Made by a program: the position numbers and the translations under genes. The notes beneath the pieces were generated by a model, which saw only the letters and a program-made list of their open reading frames with translations, made no database searches and was not told the DNA's origin. Below are positions 20,372 to 33,365 of a stretch of DNA of 64,000 bases, piece by piece; the first letter of the stretch is position 1, and each line of letters opens with the position of its first letter. Location: assembly GCF_029717145.1 (NCBI RefSeq), contig NZ_CP099222.1, positions 992,001 through 1,056,000 of the forward strand. The letters run 5' to 3'. Source of the DNA: Citrobacter freundii (GTDB taxonomy: Bacteria; Pseudomonadota; Gammaproteobacteria; Enterobacterales; Enterobacteriaceae).

Positions 20372-21333
20372 AGAATGCCCGCCTGATAAAAATCCTGCAG
20401 GTTAATTGCGCCGGTGAGTTTGCCGTTTTCATCCACCACCGGTGCGGCAGTGATTTTGCGCTTCATCAGAACCTCTTTGGCGTCAATCGCGCGGCTTTGT
20501 GCCTGCAGCGTGACGCCATTCGGGGTCATCGCTTCGCGTACTTCCGTGCTGAGTGCGCCGCCACCAACCAGCCAGCGACGCAGGTCACCGTCGGTAAAGA
20601 CACCTTTCACCAGAGACTGCTCGTCGCAGACCGCCACCAGACCCAGACCGGTGCGGCTCAGTTCCAGCATGGCGTCCATAACGCTGGTAGTAAGCGTCAC
20701 CTGCGGTACGGCGTCGTCGCGGCGCATCAGGTGGTGCACCTTGTTTAACAGACGAGCACCCAGCGCACCGGCCGGATGAGAGCGCGCAAAATCCTCTTCG
20801 TTAAAACCGCGCGCTTGCATGACGGCAATTGCCAGCGCATCGCCCATCATCAGTGTGTTGACGGTGCTGGAGGTGGGTGCCAGACGCATCGGACAGGCTT
20901 CACGTTCAACCGAAATATCCAGTACGGCTTTGGCGGCCAGACCTAATGGCGAGGTGGGTTTTCCGGTCATCGCCAGCAGCGCGACGGATTTGTCTTCCAG
21001 ACGCGGAATGATGAGATCCAGCTCTTTCGCGCCGCCAGAGTAGGAAATGAAGAGCATCACATCGCGGCTTTCAATCATGCCTAAGTCGCCGTGCAGTGCT
21101 TCCGCTGGATGCACGAAGAATGCCGGGGTGCCGGTGCTGGCGAGGGTCGCGGCGATTTTTTTGCCAATATGGCCAGACTTACCAATTCCGGAGACAATCA
21201 CTTTGCCTTCGCAGTGGATGATAGTATTGGCGGCACGAACAAAGTCATCGCCAAGGCGCTCTGGCAGTCGGCTGGCTTCCTGGAGTTCAAGCATTAACGT
21301 CTGACGGCCCGCGTTCAGTAGTGCATCACTCAT
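20368..21333 (-). CDS. gutQ: GutQ, arabinose 5-phosphate isomerase
   Basis: Interconverts D-ribulose 5-phosphate and D-arabinose 5-phosphate. An N-terminal SIS domain ([20 protein letters not shown], about 48-67) is followed by two CBS domains (about 205-321). The 321 residues equal E. coli GutQ. It is the last gene of the sorbitol operon; its start overlaps the srlR stop by 8 bp. Confidence 0.95.
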   Translation of the reverse strand: MSDALLNAGRQTLMLELQEASRLPERLGDDFVRAANTIIHCEGKVIVSGIGKSGHIGKKIAATLASTGTPAFFVHPAEALHGDLGMIESRDVMLFISYSGGAKELDLIIPRLEDKSVALLAMTGKPTSPLGLAAKAVLDISVEREACPMRLAPTSSTVNTLMMGDALAIAVMQARGFNEEDFARSHPAGALGARLLNKVHHLMRRDDAVPQVTLTTSVMDAMLELSRTGLGLVAVCDEQSLVKGVFTDGDLRRWLVGGGALSTEVREAMTPNGVTLQAQSRAIDAKEVLMKRKITAAPVVDENGKLTGAINLQDFYQAGIL

Positions 21334-22099
21334 TGGTTTCTCCGGTTATGATCACTTCTATCCCTTTTGCTTCCAGCGCCTGACGAAATACAGGGTCGAT
21401 GCCCGCATCAGTAATCAGCTTGTCGACGCTTTCCAGACTGCATACCACATTGGGGCTTTTGCGCCCGAATTTCGACGAGTCCGCCATCAGAATCACTTCG
21501 CGAGCGGCATTGCACATCGCCTTGCTGACGGTATAGACCTCATTAAAGGTGGTCACACCCGCATTCAGATCGATGCCGTCGGTCCCCATGAAGAGTTTAT
21601 CAAAGCTGAACTGCTCGAAGGCATTTTCTGCCAGCTGTCCGTGAAATGACGCCGATTTTTTGCGAAATGTCCCGCCGGGCATCAGGATAGTTTGCTCGTT
21701 GTCCAGTTCCGAAAGGGCGTTAACAATGTGCAGGCTGTTGGTCATCACGGTGATGTTACTAAAGCGGGTGAGCATCGGCACCATCTGCAAAACGGTGCTG
21801 CCTGCGTCGAGAATGATTGAGTCGCCGTCGTGAATAAAACGCACGGCGGCTTCGGCAATTTGCGCTTTTTTATGCGTGTTGATAAGCGTTTTGTGATCGA
21901 TGGGCGGGTCAGATTCGTCTTTGTTTAATACTACGCCGCCATAGGTGCGAATGACGGTGCCGGCATTTTCCAGAGTGACCAGGTCTTTGCGAATGGTCGT
22001 GCCGGTTGTGTCAAAGTAGTGGGCCAGTTCTTCAACCGAGCATTTTCCCTGCTTTTGCAGGTGCTCCAGTATGGCAGCCTGACGCTGACGAGGTTTCAT
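21326..22099 (-). CDS. srlR: SrlR, DeoR-family repressor of the sorbitol operon
   Basis: A 257-residue DeoR-type regulator with an N-terminal winged helix ([20 protein letters not shown]) and a sugar-phosphate-binding domain with [11 protein letters not shown]. It represses srl/gut in the absence of glucitol. It lies downstream of gutM, separated by a 134-bp palindromic repeat that E. coli lacks at this site, so its expression relative to srlAEBD may differ. Confidence 0.95.
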   Translation of the reverse strand: MKPRQRQAAILEHLQKQGKCSVEELAHYFDTTGTTIRKDLVTLENAGTVIRTYGGVVLNKDESDPPIDHKTLINTHKKAQIAEAAVRFIHDGDSIILDAGSTVLQMVPMLTRFSNITVMTNSLHIVNALSELDNEQTILMPGGTFRKKSASFHGQLAENAFEQFSFDKLFMGTDGIDLNAGVTTFNEVYTVSKAMCNAAREVILMADSSKFGRKSPNVVCSLESVDKLITDAGIDPVFRQALEAKGIEVIITGETNE

Positions 22100-22122
22100 A
22101 GGCGTGATTACCCTGACTTATG

Positions 22123-22258
<136 letters not shown>

Positions 22259-22305
22259 AGGTTGCAAAATGATAATTTCGCAAGCTAATAGCATTCATAA
22301 CGAAA

Positions 22306-22665
22306 TTATCCATGTTTCAGTTTAAGCGCCAATGATAGTGCATTTTGGGAGAGAGGATCATGGGGAAAGATCACATCAGGCTGTAATTCATCAAGATGTT
22401 TGCCCATTATCGGGGCAATTTTGCCTGGTCTGGCGAATACGGTAAGACCTTTCATAAATAACGTATCAGTTACCCGCTGTTGCTCATCCAGAGCGATAGC
22501 AACCACAACGCGCGGTTTAAAACGTCCGCCGGAACGCCCGACGCCGACCCGACCCTGCTGACAAAGCTTGTCGAACGCGCGATTAAAGCGGGATATTTGC
22601 CAGCCGCCCAGCGCTAGCTGTAGGCACCAGGCGATGGCGGCGACGGTAATCAGTGCGGAAACCAT
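22306..22665 (-). CDS. gutM: GutM, glucitol operon activator
   Basis: A 119-residue protein matching E. coli GutM (SrlM), which acts positively on the srl operon. A hydrophobic N-terminal segment (about residues 3-22) suggests membrane anchoring. It lies between srlD and srlR; a BIME separates it from srlD. Confidence 0.93.
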   Translation of the reverse strand: MVSALITVAAIAWCLQLALGGWQISRFNRAFDKLCQQGRVGVGRSGGRFKPRVVVAIALDEQQRVTDTLFMKGLTVFARPGKIAPIMGKHLDELQPDVIFPHDPLSQNALSLALKLKHG

Positions 22666-22686
22666 GTTATTGCTCCTTAATTATAT

Positions 22687-22758
22687 GCCGGGTGGCGCTA
22701 CGCTTATCCGGCCTACATAATATTCGTAGGCCCGGTAAGCGTAGCGCCACCGGGCAAT
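22687..22758. repeat. BIME between srlD and gutM
   Basis: GCCGGGTGGCGCTACGC and its inverted counterpart GCGTAGCGCCACCGGGC form a long stem around two REP units inside the srl operon. Confidence 0.8.
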
Positions 22759-22766
22759 CATACCTC

Positions 22767-23546
22767 TTAGAACATCACCTGACCGCCGGTGACGTTAATC
22801 GATTGTCCGGTGCAGTAAGACGCCTTCGGGCTGGCGTAAAACAGCAACATGTTCAGCACGTCCTGATAATCGCAGCCGCGCTTGAGTGGGACCTTATCCA
22901 CATAGTACTGCTCCACTTCATCCGGTTTGAGGCCAAGCTTGGTGGCATACTGTGGTAACAACGACTGGAACATCGGTGATTTCAACAGATTACCGAGCAT
23001 CAAGGAATGCACGGTAATCCCGTATTCCGCGAGATCCAGCGCCAGTGACTGGGTTAATCCCACGCCGCCGAATTTTGCTGCGCTGTAACCTGAGTTGTGT
23101 TTGCTGCCCACTTTGCCGGATTTTGAGTTGATCTGGATAATGCGCCCCTGCACGCCGTCGCGGATCATCAGGCGTGAGAATTCACGTGCACAGAGGAAAT
23201 AACCGACCAGATTCACCTGCAGCGAGCGGTCGAAATCTCCAAGCTCAAAGTCGCTGATAAACGCCGCTTTGGCGATACCGGCACTGTAAACCAGCAGGTC
23301 GGCGCGACCGAATATCTCATCTACCCCGCGTGATAGCGCCAGCACGCTTTGTTCGCTGGTGGCGTCGGCACCAAAGCCGTAAGCGGTACCCTCACCAAAC
23401 TCGGCATTAATTTCCTGCGCCACGTTTGCGGCTTTATCGCTTTGAATATCGACCACCGCAACGCGGTATCCCTCTGTCGCAAGCCCACGGCAAAGGAATG
23501 CCCCCAGGGTCTGGCCTCCACCAATGACAACGGCAACTTGATTCAT
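22767..23546 (-). CDS. srlD: SrlD, sorbitol-6-phosphate 2-dehydrogenase
   Basis: Short-chain dehydrogenase that oxidises sorbitol 6-phosphate to fructose 6-phosphate with NAD. The nucleotide-binding region is VVIGGGQTLGAFLCRGLA, and the catalytic Tyr-x3-Lys is in NSGYSAAKFG. The 259 residues match E. coli. It lies 17 bp after srlB in the operon. Confidence 0.96.
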   Translation of the reverse strand: MNQVAVVIGGGQTLGAFLCRGLATEGYRVAVVDIQSDKAANVAQEINAEFGEGTAYGFGADATSEQSVLALSRGVDEIFGRADLLVYSAGIAKAAFISDFELGDFDRSLQVNLVGYFLCAREFSRLMIRDGVQGRIIQINSKSGKVGSKHNSGYSAAKFGGVGLTQSLALDLAEYGITVHSLMLGNLLKSPMFQSLLPQYATKLGLKPDEVEQYYVDKVPLKRGCDYQDVLNMLLFYASPKASYCTGQSINVTGGQVMF

Positions 23547-23563
23547 TTTTCTCTCCTTTACGC

Positions 23564-23926
23564 TTAAGCAACAAACTTCAAAATACAGCCCGGCGCGATG
23601 GCGTCCGGTACCGGCCCCGCAACGTGTACGGTGCCAGGAAATTCCGCTTCACTCTGTCCGTCGAAGCGCAGGGTGATATGCCCCAGTTCACGCAAGTTCA
23701 TTTCTGCCACACTACCCACGGCGGTGACTGGGTAGCGATGCTGGCCCAGCTCAAACTGAATACCCGCCTGCAGAACGCCATTTAGCTCGCCGTGGCAGTG
23801 GATGAAACAAAACTCTTCGATATCCGCAGGCGCGCCTTCACGAAAGGTAATCAGCATCTGGTCACAGAGTGCGTCCGGTGCGCTCTGGCCAATGCGGGTG
23901 ATGGTGGTTTGATAGATCACGGTCAT
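23564..23926 (-). CDS. srlB: SrlB, glucitol/sorbitol PTS EIIA
   Basis: EIIA component of the sorbitol phosphotransferase system, phosphorylated on a histidine; the FIHCHGEL segment carries candidate residues. I chose ATG 23926 (MTVIYQTTITRIG), giving 120 residues (E. coli 123). The slightly longer open frame overlaps srlE. The C-terminus is 3 residues shorter than in E. coli. Confidence 0.94.
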   Translation of the reverse strand: MTVIYQTTITRIGQSAPDALCDQMLITFREGAPADIEEFCFIHCHGELNGVLQAGIQFELGQHRYPVTAVGSVAEMNLRELGHITLRFDGQSEAEFPGTVHVAGPVPDAIAPGCILKFVA

Positions 23927-23939
23927 CTTTGAGCGCCTC

Positions 23940-25501
<1,562 letters not shown>

Positions 25502-25733
25502 CTAGAACGTGGCTTATTTTAATCACAATGAAAGATTTTAAAGTGTTATTTTGATCGCAAAATGAAAGATAAATATTTTATTGTGAAAGTTATTGCGTGA
25601 GGGATCGCAAATGGGGTGGTAAACGGTGAAAGGGGCGGCAAATTCTGCGAAGGAGCGCGACTACCGCTTCCTTGTGTGGCGGTGGATGCTTTACCATACT
25701 TCTCTCTGGCTGAATCTGTTTAATGGATGTCTC

Positions 25734-26813
25734 ATGTTCAAGCGTCGTTATGTAGCATTACTTCCCCTTTGTGTGTTGCTTGCTGCCTGTAGTAGCAAAC
25801 CAAAACCTTCAGAGACTCAAACGACAACGGGTACGCCTTCTGGCGGCTTCCTGCTTGAGCCGCAACACAACGTCATGCTGTCGGGCGGCGACTTCGCCAA
25901 TAATCCGAATGCGCAACAGTTCATCGATAAAATGGTGAGCAAGCACGGCTTTGACCGTCAGCAGTTGCAGGAGATCCTGTCGCAGGCCAAACGTCTGGAC
26001 TACGTTCTGCGCTTGATGGACCGTCAGGCACCGACAACGCAGCCGCCAGCCGGGCCTAACGGCGCATGGCTGCGCTATCGCAAGCAGTTCATCACGCCAG
26101 ATAACGTGCAAAATGGCGTGGCGTTCTGGAACCAGCATGAAGATGCGTTGAAGCGCGCATGGCAGGTCTACGGCGTACCACCGGAAATTATTGTTGGCAT
26201 TATCGGTGTCGAAACCCGCTGGGGCCGCGTGATGGGTAAAACGCGTATTCTGGATGCGCTGGCGACGCTGTCGTTTAACTATCCGCGTCGGGCGGAATAC
26301 TTCTCCGGTGAGCTGGAAACCTTCCTGCTGATGGCTCGAGATGAAAGCGATGACCCGCTGGACCTGAAAGGCTCCTTTGCCGGTGCAATGGGCTACGGGC
26401 AGTTCATGCCGTCCTCTTACAAAGAATATGCGGTTGATTTCAATGGCGATGGGCACATCAACCTGTGGGATCCGGAGGATGCCATAGGCAGTGTGGCAAA
26501 CTACTTTAAAGGTCACGGTTGGGTGAAAGGCGATACGGTGGCGGTGCCGGCAAATGGCCAGGCGCCAGGGCTGGCAAACGGGTTTAAAACCCAGTACAGC
26601 ATTTCTCAGCTTGCGGCTGCAGGTCTGACGCCGCAGCAGTCGTTGGGTAACCATCAGCAGGCCAGCCTGCTGCGTCTGGATATTGGCACCGGTTACCAAT
26701 ACTGGTACGGGCTGCCGAACTTCTACACCATTACCCGCTACAACCACAGCACGCATTACGCGATGGCCGTCTGGCAATTAGGTCAGGCTGTAGCGCTGGC
26801 GCGCGTACAGTAA
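25734..26813 (+). CDS. mltB: MltB, membrane-bound lytic murein transglycosylase B
   Basis: An outer-membrane lipoprotein that cleaves peptidoglycan to 1,6-anhydro-muropeptides. The N-terminal signal ends with the lipobox LLAAC (Cys at about residue 19). The catalytic glutamate lies in VGIIGVETRWGRVMG, and GAMGYGQFMPSSY is intact. I chose ATG 25734 (MFKRRYVALLP, 359 aa) because only this start gives a proper lipoprotein signal; the frame stays open 36 codons further upstream. Confidence 0.95.
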   Translation: MFKRRYVALLPLCVLLAACSSKPKPSETQTTTGTPSGGFLLEPQHNVMLSGGDFANNPNAQQFIDKMVSKHGFDRQQLQEILSQAKRLDYVLRLMDRQAPTTQPPAGPNGAWLRYRKQFITPDNVQNGVAFWNQHEDALKRAWQVYGVPPEIIVGIIGVETRWGRVMGKTRILDALATLSFNYPRRAEYFSGELETFLLMARDESDDPLDLKGSFAGAMGYGQFMPSSYKEYAVDFNGDGHINLWDPEDAIGSVANYFKGHGWVKGDTVAVPANGQAPGLANGFKTQYSISQLAAAGLTPQQSLGNHQQASLLRLDIGTGYQYWYGLPNFYTITRYNHSTHYAMAVWQLGQAVALARVQ

Positions 26814-26823
26814 TTACCCGCAA

Positions 26824-26885
26824 CCGGCCTACAGGAGGAAACCTCTTGTAGGCCGGATAGGATGCCTGGCACCGCCATCCGGCAG
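26824..26885. repeat. BIME between mltB and pncC
   Basis: GGCCTACAGGAGG pairs with CCTCTTGTAGGCC and is followed by a second REP unit (GCCGGATAGG...GCCATCCGGC). Confidence 0.75.
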
Positions 26886-27005
26886 ATCTTCTTGACGCGA
26901 CGGATCTATTTCCGGAATCCCCCTCGTAAATTACTCTCCTCATCCCCACATTTGTTTTGAAAGTGCTATCTTGTCCGGCATATTTTTTAACTGACAGAGG
27001 CTGAA

Positions 27006-27503
27006 ATGACCGACAGTGAACTGATGCAGTTAAGTGAACAGGTAGGGCTGGCATTGAAAGCGCGCGGCGCGACGATGACCACCGCAGAGTCCTGTACCGG
27101 CGGTTGGGTAGCGAAAGTCATTACGGATATCGCCGGCAGTTCCGCCTGGTTTGAGCGCGGATTTGTGACCTACAGTAACGAAGCCAAGTCGCAGATGATT
27201 GGTGTGCGAGAAGCGACGCTGGCACAGCATGGCGCGGTGAGTGAACCGGTGGTTGTTGAAATGGCCATTGGCGCGCTAAAAGCGGCCCGTGCTGATTTCG
27301 CCGTTTCTATAAGCGGAGTTGCCGGGCCGGACGGTGGCAGCGAAGACAAGCCGGTTGGGACCGTCTGGTTTGCCTTTGCCAGCGTAAGCGGCGAGGGGAT
27401 CACGCGCCGGGAATGCTTCAGCGGCGACCGCGATGCGGTGCGTAGACAGGCGACCGCCTATGCGTTACAGACCCTGTGGCAACAATTTCTACAAAATACT
27501 TGA
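27006..27503 (+). CDS. pncC: PncC, nicotinamide-nucleotide amidase
   Basis: A 165-residue CinA C-terminal-domain protein that deamidates NMN to nicotinate mononucleotide in pyridine nucleotide recycling (formerly ygaD). The family signature TTAESCTGGWVAKVITDIAG (about residues 24-43) is clear. It lies directly before recA, whose SOS box begins 2 bp after the pncC stop, as in E. coli. Confidence 0.94.
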   Translation: MTDSELMQLSEQVGLALKARGATMTTAESCTGGWVAKVITDIAGSSAWFERGFVTYSNEAKSQMIGVREATLAQHGAVSEPVVVEMAIGALKAARADFAVSISGVAGPDGGSEDKPVGTVWFAFASVSGEGITRRECFSGDRDAVRRQATAYALQTLWQQFLQNT

Positions 27504-27528
27504 TACTGTATGAGCATACAGTATAATT
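27501..27528 (+). promoter_or_regulatory. recA promoter with LexA box
   Basis: TTGATA (27501-27506) and TATAAT (27523-27528), 16 bp apart, form the promoter. A near-perfect LexA box, TACTGTATGAGCATACAGTA, spans 27505-27524 and overlaps both elements, explaining SOS control. Confidence 0.95.
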
Positions 27529-27592
27529 GCGTCAACAGAACATCATCTTTCACGATTCTTGGTTCAACCCGAGAGTGGCATGACAGGAGTAA

Positions 27593-28660
<1,068 letters not shown>

Positions 28661-28679
28661 TAATCTGATTTTATCGTAT

Positions 28680-28710
28680 AAAAAGGGCTGCATATGATGC
28701 GGCCCTTTTC
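28680..28710 (+). terminator. recA terminator
   Basis: AAAAGGGC and GCCCTTTT flank a 13-nt loop and end in a T run. Partial read-through would allow recX expression. Confidence 0.85.
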
Positions 28711-28728
28711 CATTTCTGAAGGTGCACT

Positions 28729-29229
28729 ATGACAGATTCAACGTCTCGCCGATCCGCGTATTCTCGACTGCTTGACCGCGCTGTGCGCATACTTGCCATG
28801 CGCGATCACAGTGAGCAGGAACTGCGACGGAAACTGGCAGCCCCGGTTATGGGAAAAAATGGACCGGAAGAAATTGATGCTACGCCAGAGGATTACGATA
28901 AGGTTATTGCCTGGTGTATAGAAAGCCGCTACCTGGATGACGACCGTTTCGTACAGCAATTTATCGCCAGTCGTAGCCGTAAAGGCTATGGCCCCGCACG
29001 TGTGCGCCAGGAGTTGGGACAGAAAGGTATTTCCCGCGAAGCCATTGAACGCGCGATGCGTGAATGTGAGATTGACTGGGCGCAGTTGGCGCGAGATCAA
29101 GCCATCAGAAAATACGGTGAGCCCTTGCCGGTGGATTTTGCAAAAAAGGTGAAGGTCCAGCGTTTTTTGCTCTATCGCGGCTATCTGATGGAAGATATTC
29201 AGACAATATGGCGAAATTTTGACGATTGA
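28729..29229 (+). CDS. recX: RecX, RecA regulatory protein
   Basis: A 166-residue, three-helix-repeat protein that blocks RecA filament growth. Family segments [12 protein letters not shown] and [20 protein letters not shown] are visible. Placement just after the recA terminator agrees with its known co-transcription by read-through. Confidence 0.95.
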   Translation: MTDSTSRRSAYSRLLDRAVRILAMRDHSEQELRRKLAAPVMGKNGPEEIDATPEDYDKVIAWCIESRYLDDDRFVQQFIASRSRKGYGPARVRQELGQKGISREAIERAMRECEIDWAQLARDQAIRKYGEPLPVDFAKKVKVQRFLLYRGYLMEDIQTIWRNFDD

Positions 29230-29357
29230 GCGCATACGGGATTTTACTTCCCCGTGAAGAAAACTTATCTTATTCCCACTTTTCGATTGCCAGCGGCGCT
29301 GTTTACGTGCCTGTGCTGGTGATGACATTTCGTTAGCTTGATTTCTTCAGGATAATT

Positions 29358-31985
29358 ATGAGCAAGAGCACTGCTGAGATCCGTCAGGCGTTTCTCGATT
29401 TTTTCCACAGTAAAGGACATCAGGTAGTTGCCAGCAGCTCCCTGGTTCCAAACAATGACCCTACTTTGTTGTTTACCAACGCCGGGATGAACCAGTTCAA
29501 GGATGTTTTCCTTGGTCTCGACAAGCGTAATTATTCCCGCGCAACCACTTCGCAGCGTTGCGTACGTGCGGGCGGTAAACACAATGATCTGGAAAACGTC
29601 GGCTACACTGCACGTCACCATACTTTCTTCGAAATGCTGGGTAACTTCAGCTTCGGCGATTACTTCAAACACGACGCCATCCAGTATGCATGGGAACTGC
29701 TGACCGGTGAAAACTGGTTTGCCCTGCCGAAAGAGCGTCTGTGGGTAACCGTTTACGAAACTGACGATGAAGCCTTTGAAATCTGGGAGAAAGAAGTCGG
29801 TATTCCGCGCGAACGTATCATCCGTATTGGTGATAACAAAGGTGCGGCCTATGCCTCCGACAACTTCTGGCAGATGGGTGACACCGGTCCTTGCGGTCCG
29901 TGCACCGAAATTTTCTACGATCACGGCGACCACATTTGGGGTGGCCCTCCGGGAAGCGCAGAAGAAGATGGCGATCGCTACATTGAGATCTGGAACATCG
30001 TCTTCATGCAGTTTAACCGTCAGGCTGACGGTACAATGGAACCGCTGCCGAAGCCGTCCGTAGATACCGGTATGGGTCTGGAGCGTATTGCAGCTGTGCT
30101 GCAACACGTTAACTCCAACTACGATATTGACCTGTTCCGCGCGCTGATTGAATCCGTGGCGAAAGTCACCGGTGCTACCGATCTGAGCAACAAATCGCTG
30201 CGCGTGATTGCCGACCATATCCGTTCCTGCGCGTTCCTGATTGCCGATGGTGTTGTGCCGTCGAATGAAAACCGCGGCTATGTGCTGCGTCGTATCATTC
30301 GTCGCGCGGTGCGTCATGGCAACATGCTGGGCGCGAAAGACACCTTCTTCTACAAGCTGGTGGGGCCGCTGGTCGAGGTGATGGGTTCTGCGGGTGAAGA
30401 ACTGAAGCGTCAGCAGGCACTGGTTGAGCAGGTTCTGAAAACTGAAGAAGAGCAGTTTGCCCGCACGCTGGAGCGTGGTCTGGCTCTGCTGGATGAAGAA
30501 CTGGCAAAACTGTCCGGCGATACGCTGGATGGCGAAACCGCCTTCCGCCTGTACGATACCTACGGCTTCCCGGTTGACCTGACGGCAGACGTTTGCCGTG
30601 AGCGCAACATCAAGGTTGACGAAGCGGGCTTTGAAGCCGCAATGGAAGAACAGCGTCGTCGCGCGCGTGAAGCCAGTGGTTTTGGTGCCGACTACAATGC
30701 GATGATTCGCGTTGAGGGTACCTCTGAATTTAAAGGCTACGAGCATCTGGAACTGAACGGTAAAGTTACCGCGCTGTTTGTAGATGGTAAAGCGGTAGAC
30801 GCAATTAACGCAGGCCAGGAAGCTGTTGTCGTCCTTGACCAGACGCCGTTCTATGCGGAATCAGGTGGTCAGGTTGGCGATAAAGGCGAACTGAAAGGTG
30901 CGGGCTTTGCGTTTGCGGTTAGCGATACGCAAAAATATGGCCAGGCAATTGGTCACATCGGCAAACTGTCTGCGGGTTCTCTGAAAGTGGGCGATGCCGT
31001 GCAGGCTGACGTCGATGAAGCGCGTCGTGCGCGTATTCGTTTGAACCACTCCGCAACGCACCTGATGCATGCGGCGCTGCGCCAGGTTCTGGGCTCGCAT
31101 GTGGCACAGAAAGGCTCATTGGTTAACGATAAAATTCTGCGTTTCGACTTCTCTCATACCGAAGCGATGAAACCAGCTGAAATTCGTGCTGTTGAAGATC
31201 TGGTGAATGCGCAAATTCGTCGCAACCTGCCGATTGAAACTAACATCATGGATCTCGACGCGGCGAAAGCCAAAGGCGCAATGGCGCTGTTTGGCGAGAA
31301 ATATGATGACCACGTGCGCGTACTGAGCATGGGGGATTTCTCTACCGAACTGTGTGGTGGTACTCACGCTAGCCGTACCGGTGATATCGGCCTGTTCCGC
31401 ATCGTGTCTGAGTCCGGTACTGCAGCGGGTGTGCGTCGTATCGAAGCTGTAACCGGCGAAGGTGCTATCAATACCGTGCGTGCTGAGAGCGACCGCTTAA
31501 GCGAGATAGCGCATCTGCTGAAAGGTGATAGCCAGAATATCGGTGACAAAGTGCGTTCCGTACTGGAGCGTACGCGTCAGCTCGAGAAAGAATTGCAGCA
31601 ATTGAAGGAACAGGCCGCCGCGCAGGAGAGTGCAAATCTTTCCAGTAAAGCGGTTGATATCAACGGCGTGAAGCTGCTGGTCAGCGAACTGACCGACGTT
31701 GAACCTAAAATGCTGCGTACCATGGTTGATGATCTGAAAAATCAGCTGGGGTCTACCGTTATCGTACTGGCAACGGTAGTTGAAGGTAAGGTTTCTCTGA
31801 TTGCGGGCGTGTCTAAGGATGTGACTGACCGTGTGAAAGCAGGGGAACTGATTGGTATGGTCGCTCAGCAGGTAGGCGGTAAGGGTGGTGGTCGTCCGGA
31901 CATGGCGCAAGCCGGTGGTACGGATGCCGCAGCTCTGCCTACAGCGTTAGCCAGTGTGAAAGGCTGGGTCAGCGCAAAACTGTAA
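29358..31985 (+). CDS. alaS: AlaS, alanyl-tRNA synthetase
   Basis: Class II aminoacyl-tRNA synthetase of 875 residues. The catalytic core is at the N-terminus ([20 protein letters not shown]). The editing domain (about 550-720) has the zinc-binding H-S-A-T-H and C-G-G-T-H motifs. A C-terminal coiled coil and C-Ala domain ([13 protein letters not shown]) complete it. Length and order match E. coli. Confidence 0.98.
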   Translation: MSKSTAEIRQAFLDFFHSKGHQVVASSSLVPNNDPTLLFTNAGMNQFKDVFLGLDKRNYSRATTSQRCVRAGGKHNDLENVGYTARHHTFFEMLGNFSFGDYFKHDAIQYAWELLTGENWFALPKERLWVTVYETDDEAFEIWEKEVGIPRERIIRIGDNKGAAYASDNFWQMGDTGPCGPCTEIFYDHGDHIWGGPPGSAEEDGDRYIEIWNIVFMQFNRQADGTMEPLPKPSVDTGMGLERIAAVLQHVNSNYDIDLFRALIESVAKVTGATDLSNKSLRVIADHIRSCAFLIADGVVPSNENRGYVLRRIIRRAVRHGNMLGAKDTFFYKLVGPLVEVMGSAGEELKRQQALVEQVLKTEEEQFARTLERGLALLDEELAKLSGDTLDGETAFRLYDTYGFPVDLTADVCRERNIKVDEAGFEAAMEEQRRRAREASGFGADYNAMIRVEGTSEFKGYEHLELNGKVTALFVDGKAVDAINAGQEAVVVLDQTPFYAESGGQVGDKGELKGAGFAFAVSDTQKYGQAIGHIGKLSAGSLKVGDAVQADVDEARRARIRLNHSATHLMHAALRQVLGSHVAQKGSLVNDKILRFDFSHTEAMKPAEIRAVEDLVNAQIRRNLPIETNIMDLDAAKAKGAMALFGEKYDDHVRVLSMGDFSTELCGGTHASRTGDIGLFRIVSESGTAAGVRRIEAVTGEGAINTVRAESDRLSEIAHLLKGDSQNIGDKVRSVLERTRQLEKELQQLKEQAAAQESANLSSKAVDINGVKLLVSELTDVEPKMLRTMVDDLKNQLGSTVIVLATVVEGKVSLIAGVSKDVTDRVKAGELIGMVAQQVGGKGGGRPDMAQAGGTDAAALPTALASVKGWVSAKL

Positions 31986-32223
31986 TAATTATAAGCGTAA
32001 TCCAACGCTGCGGAGGTCAATCTGCAGCGTTTGCATCAACGCTATCGACAACGATAAAGTCAGGTTGAAGTTGTGTATATCGGCTAAACTTAGGTTTAAC
32101 AGAATGTGATGCCGTGACTGCTTACACTTAGGTGTTTGTCATCGCTTACTTTTTGGCGTTATATGATGGATAATGCCGGGATACAGAGAGACCCGACTCT
32201 TTTAATCTTTCAAGGAGCAAAGA

Positions 32224-32409
32224 ATGCTGATTCTGACTCGTCGAGTTGGTGAAACCCTCATGATTGGCGATGAGGTCACCGTGACAGTTTTAGGGGTGAA
32301 GGGCAACCAGGTACGCATCGGCGTAAACGCCCCGAAAGAAGTTTCTGTCCATCGGGAAGAGATCTACCAGCGTATCCAGGCTGAAAAATCCCAGCAGTCC
32401 AGTTACTAA
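32224..32409 (+). CDS. csrA: CsrA, carbon storage regulator
   Basis: A 61-residue RNA-binding dimer that controls translation and stability of many mRNAs by binding GGA motifs. Its sequence ([20 protein letters not shown]...) looks identical to E. coli CsrA. A ribosome binding site (AAGGAGCAAAGA) precedes the start. The 238-bp gap after alaS holds its promoters. Confidence 0.97.
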
Positions 32410-32788
32410 GGTTTTCGCGTCTCACCTTTCTGGTGAGGCGCAACCTGATTTAGCGCCTCTCTTTTCCTGTTTCTGTTACTTTTCCTTTTCGCTTTACCTC
32501 CTGACACCCATCTTGTTCTTCTGATTTCACGCTGTTTTCACTGCTGCACTGCACTTTTTGCCTTTTCCTCAATTTTTCTGTTTGCCCGCCCCCCCGAGAA
32601 AACGCCAATTTATCTGTTGATAAAACACTCTTTTTGCCGTTTTTGCAGACTAATTGCGCGTGAAATGTGCAAACGATAAAAGCACTGGAAAAATTGTTTG
32701 ACTTATAAGTACCAGAAAGTAATATGTGCGCCACGCAGCGACGATGAGCAGAAACAAGTTCTTCGAAGCACTCGCAAGAGGCGTTGTT
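32410..32788. other. Gap between csrA and the tRNA cluster
   Basis: No credible gene. It begins with a hairpin (GCGTCTCACC/GGTGAGGCGC at 417-441 of the 32-kb block) that may end csrA transcripts, although no T run follows at once. Positions 32451-32600 are strongly pyrimidine-rich on the plus strand, with little secondary structure apparent. The right end carries the tRNA promoter. Confidence 0.7.
32698..32731 (+). promoter_or_regulatory. Promoter of the serV-argVYZQ tRNA operon
   Basis: TTGACT (32698-32703), a 16-bp spacer and TAATAT (32720-32725) are followed by the G/C-rich discriminator GTGCGCC, typical of stringently controlled stable-RNA promoters. Confidence 0.7.
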
Positions 32789-32881
32789 GGTGAGGTGGCC
32801 GAGAGGCTGAAGGCGCTCCCCTGCTAAGGGAGTATGCGGTCAAAAGCTGCATCCGGGGTTCGAATCCCCGCCTCACCGCCA
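32789..32881 (+). tRNA. serV: tRNA-Ser (GCU anticodon)
   Basis: A 93-nt tRNA with a long variable arm, acceptor stem GGTGAGG/CCTCACC, T-loop GGTTCGAATCC and encoded CCA at 879-881 of the 32-kb block. The anticodon GCT (32823-32825) reads AGC/AGU serine codons. First gene of the tRNA operon. Confidence 0.97.
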
Positions 32882-32884
32882 TTT

Positions 32885-32961
32885 GCATCCGTAGCTCAGC
32901 TGGATAGAGTACTCGGCTACGAACCGAGCGGTCGGAGGTTCGAATCCTCCCGGATGCACCA
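32885..32961 (+). tRNA. argV: tRNA-Arg (ACG anticodon), copy 1
   Basis: A 77-nt tRNA with anticodon ACG at 32919-32921 (ICG after editing) and encoded CCA. It starts 4 nt after serV. Symbol assigned by order relative to E. coli. Confidence 0.96.
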
Positions 32962-33052
32962 TATTTTCTGTTTCTTCAGCAATGAAAGAATGGATAATCG
33001 ATACGGCCTTAGCAGCGGTATCAAAAATCTGCACTAAAGTAGTTTCCCTGAT

Positions 33053-33129
33053 GCATCCGTAGCTCAGCTGGATAGAGTACTCGGCTACGAACCGAGCGGT
33101 CGGAGGTTCGAATCCTCCCGGATGCACCA
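33053..33129 (+). tRNA. argY: tRNA-Arg (ACG anticodon), copy 2
   Basis: Identical 77-nt copy of the first tRNA-Arg. The spacer before it is 91 nt and unlike the later spacers, except for the final TTCCCTGAT. Confidence 0.96.
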
Positions 33130-33170
33130 TATTCTCCGCAGTATTAATTGTAAATCAATAGTTCCCTGAT

Positions 33171-33247
33171 GCATCCGTAGCTCAGCTGGATAGAGTACTC
33201 GGCTACGAACCGAGCGGTCGGAGGTTCGAATCCTCCCGGATGCACCA
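33171..33247 (+). tRNA. argZ: tRNA-Arg (ACG anticodon), copy 3
   Basis: Identical 77-nt copy. The 41-nt spacer before it is nearly the same as the one after it, pointing to tandem duplication of a 118-bp unit. Confidence 0.96.
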
Positions 33248-33288
33248 TCTTCTCCGAAGTATTAGTTGTAAATCAATAGTTCCCTGAT

Positions 33289-33365
33289 GCATCCGTAGCT
33301 CAGCTGGATAGAGTACTCGGCTACGAACCGAGCGGTCGGAGGTTCGAATCCTCCCGGATGCACCA
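33289..33365 (+). tRNA. argQ: tRNA-Arg (ACG anticodon), copy 4
   Basis: Identical 77-nt copy, last of the cluster. No integrase gene or duplicated tRNA 3' end follows, so this common integration target is unoccupied here. Confidence 0.96.

Noticed and set aside
29265..30746. 493-codon minus-strand open frame opposite alaS
   Set aside because: Mirror frame of a well-conserved essential gene; composition and lack of ribosome binding site argue against it.
32450..32734. 94-codon minus-strand frame after csrA
   Set aside because: Low-complexity composition from the pyrimidine tract, no ribosome binding site and no recognisable motif.
32885..33365. Repeated units resembling a CRISPR array
   Set aside because: The repeats are 77-nt tRNA genes with CCA ends, and the spacers are uneven and partly identical to one another.
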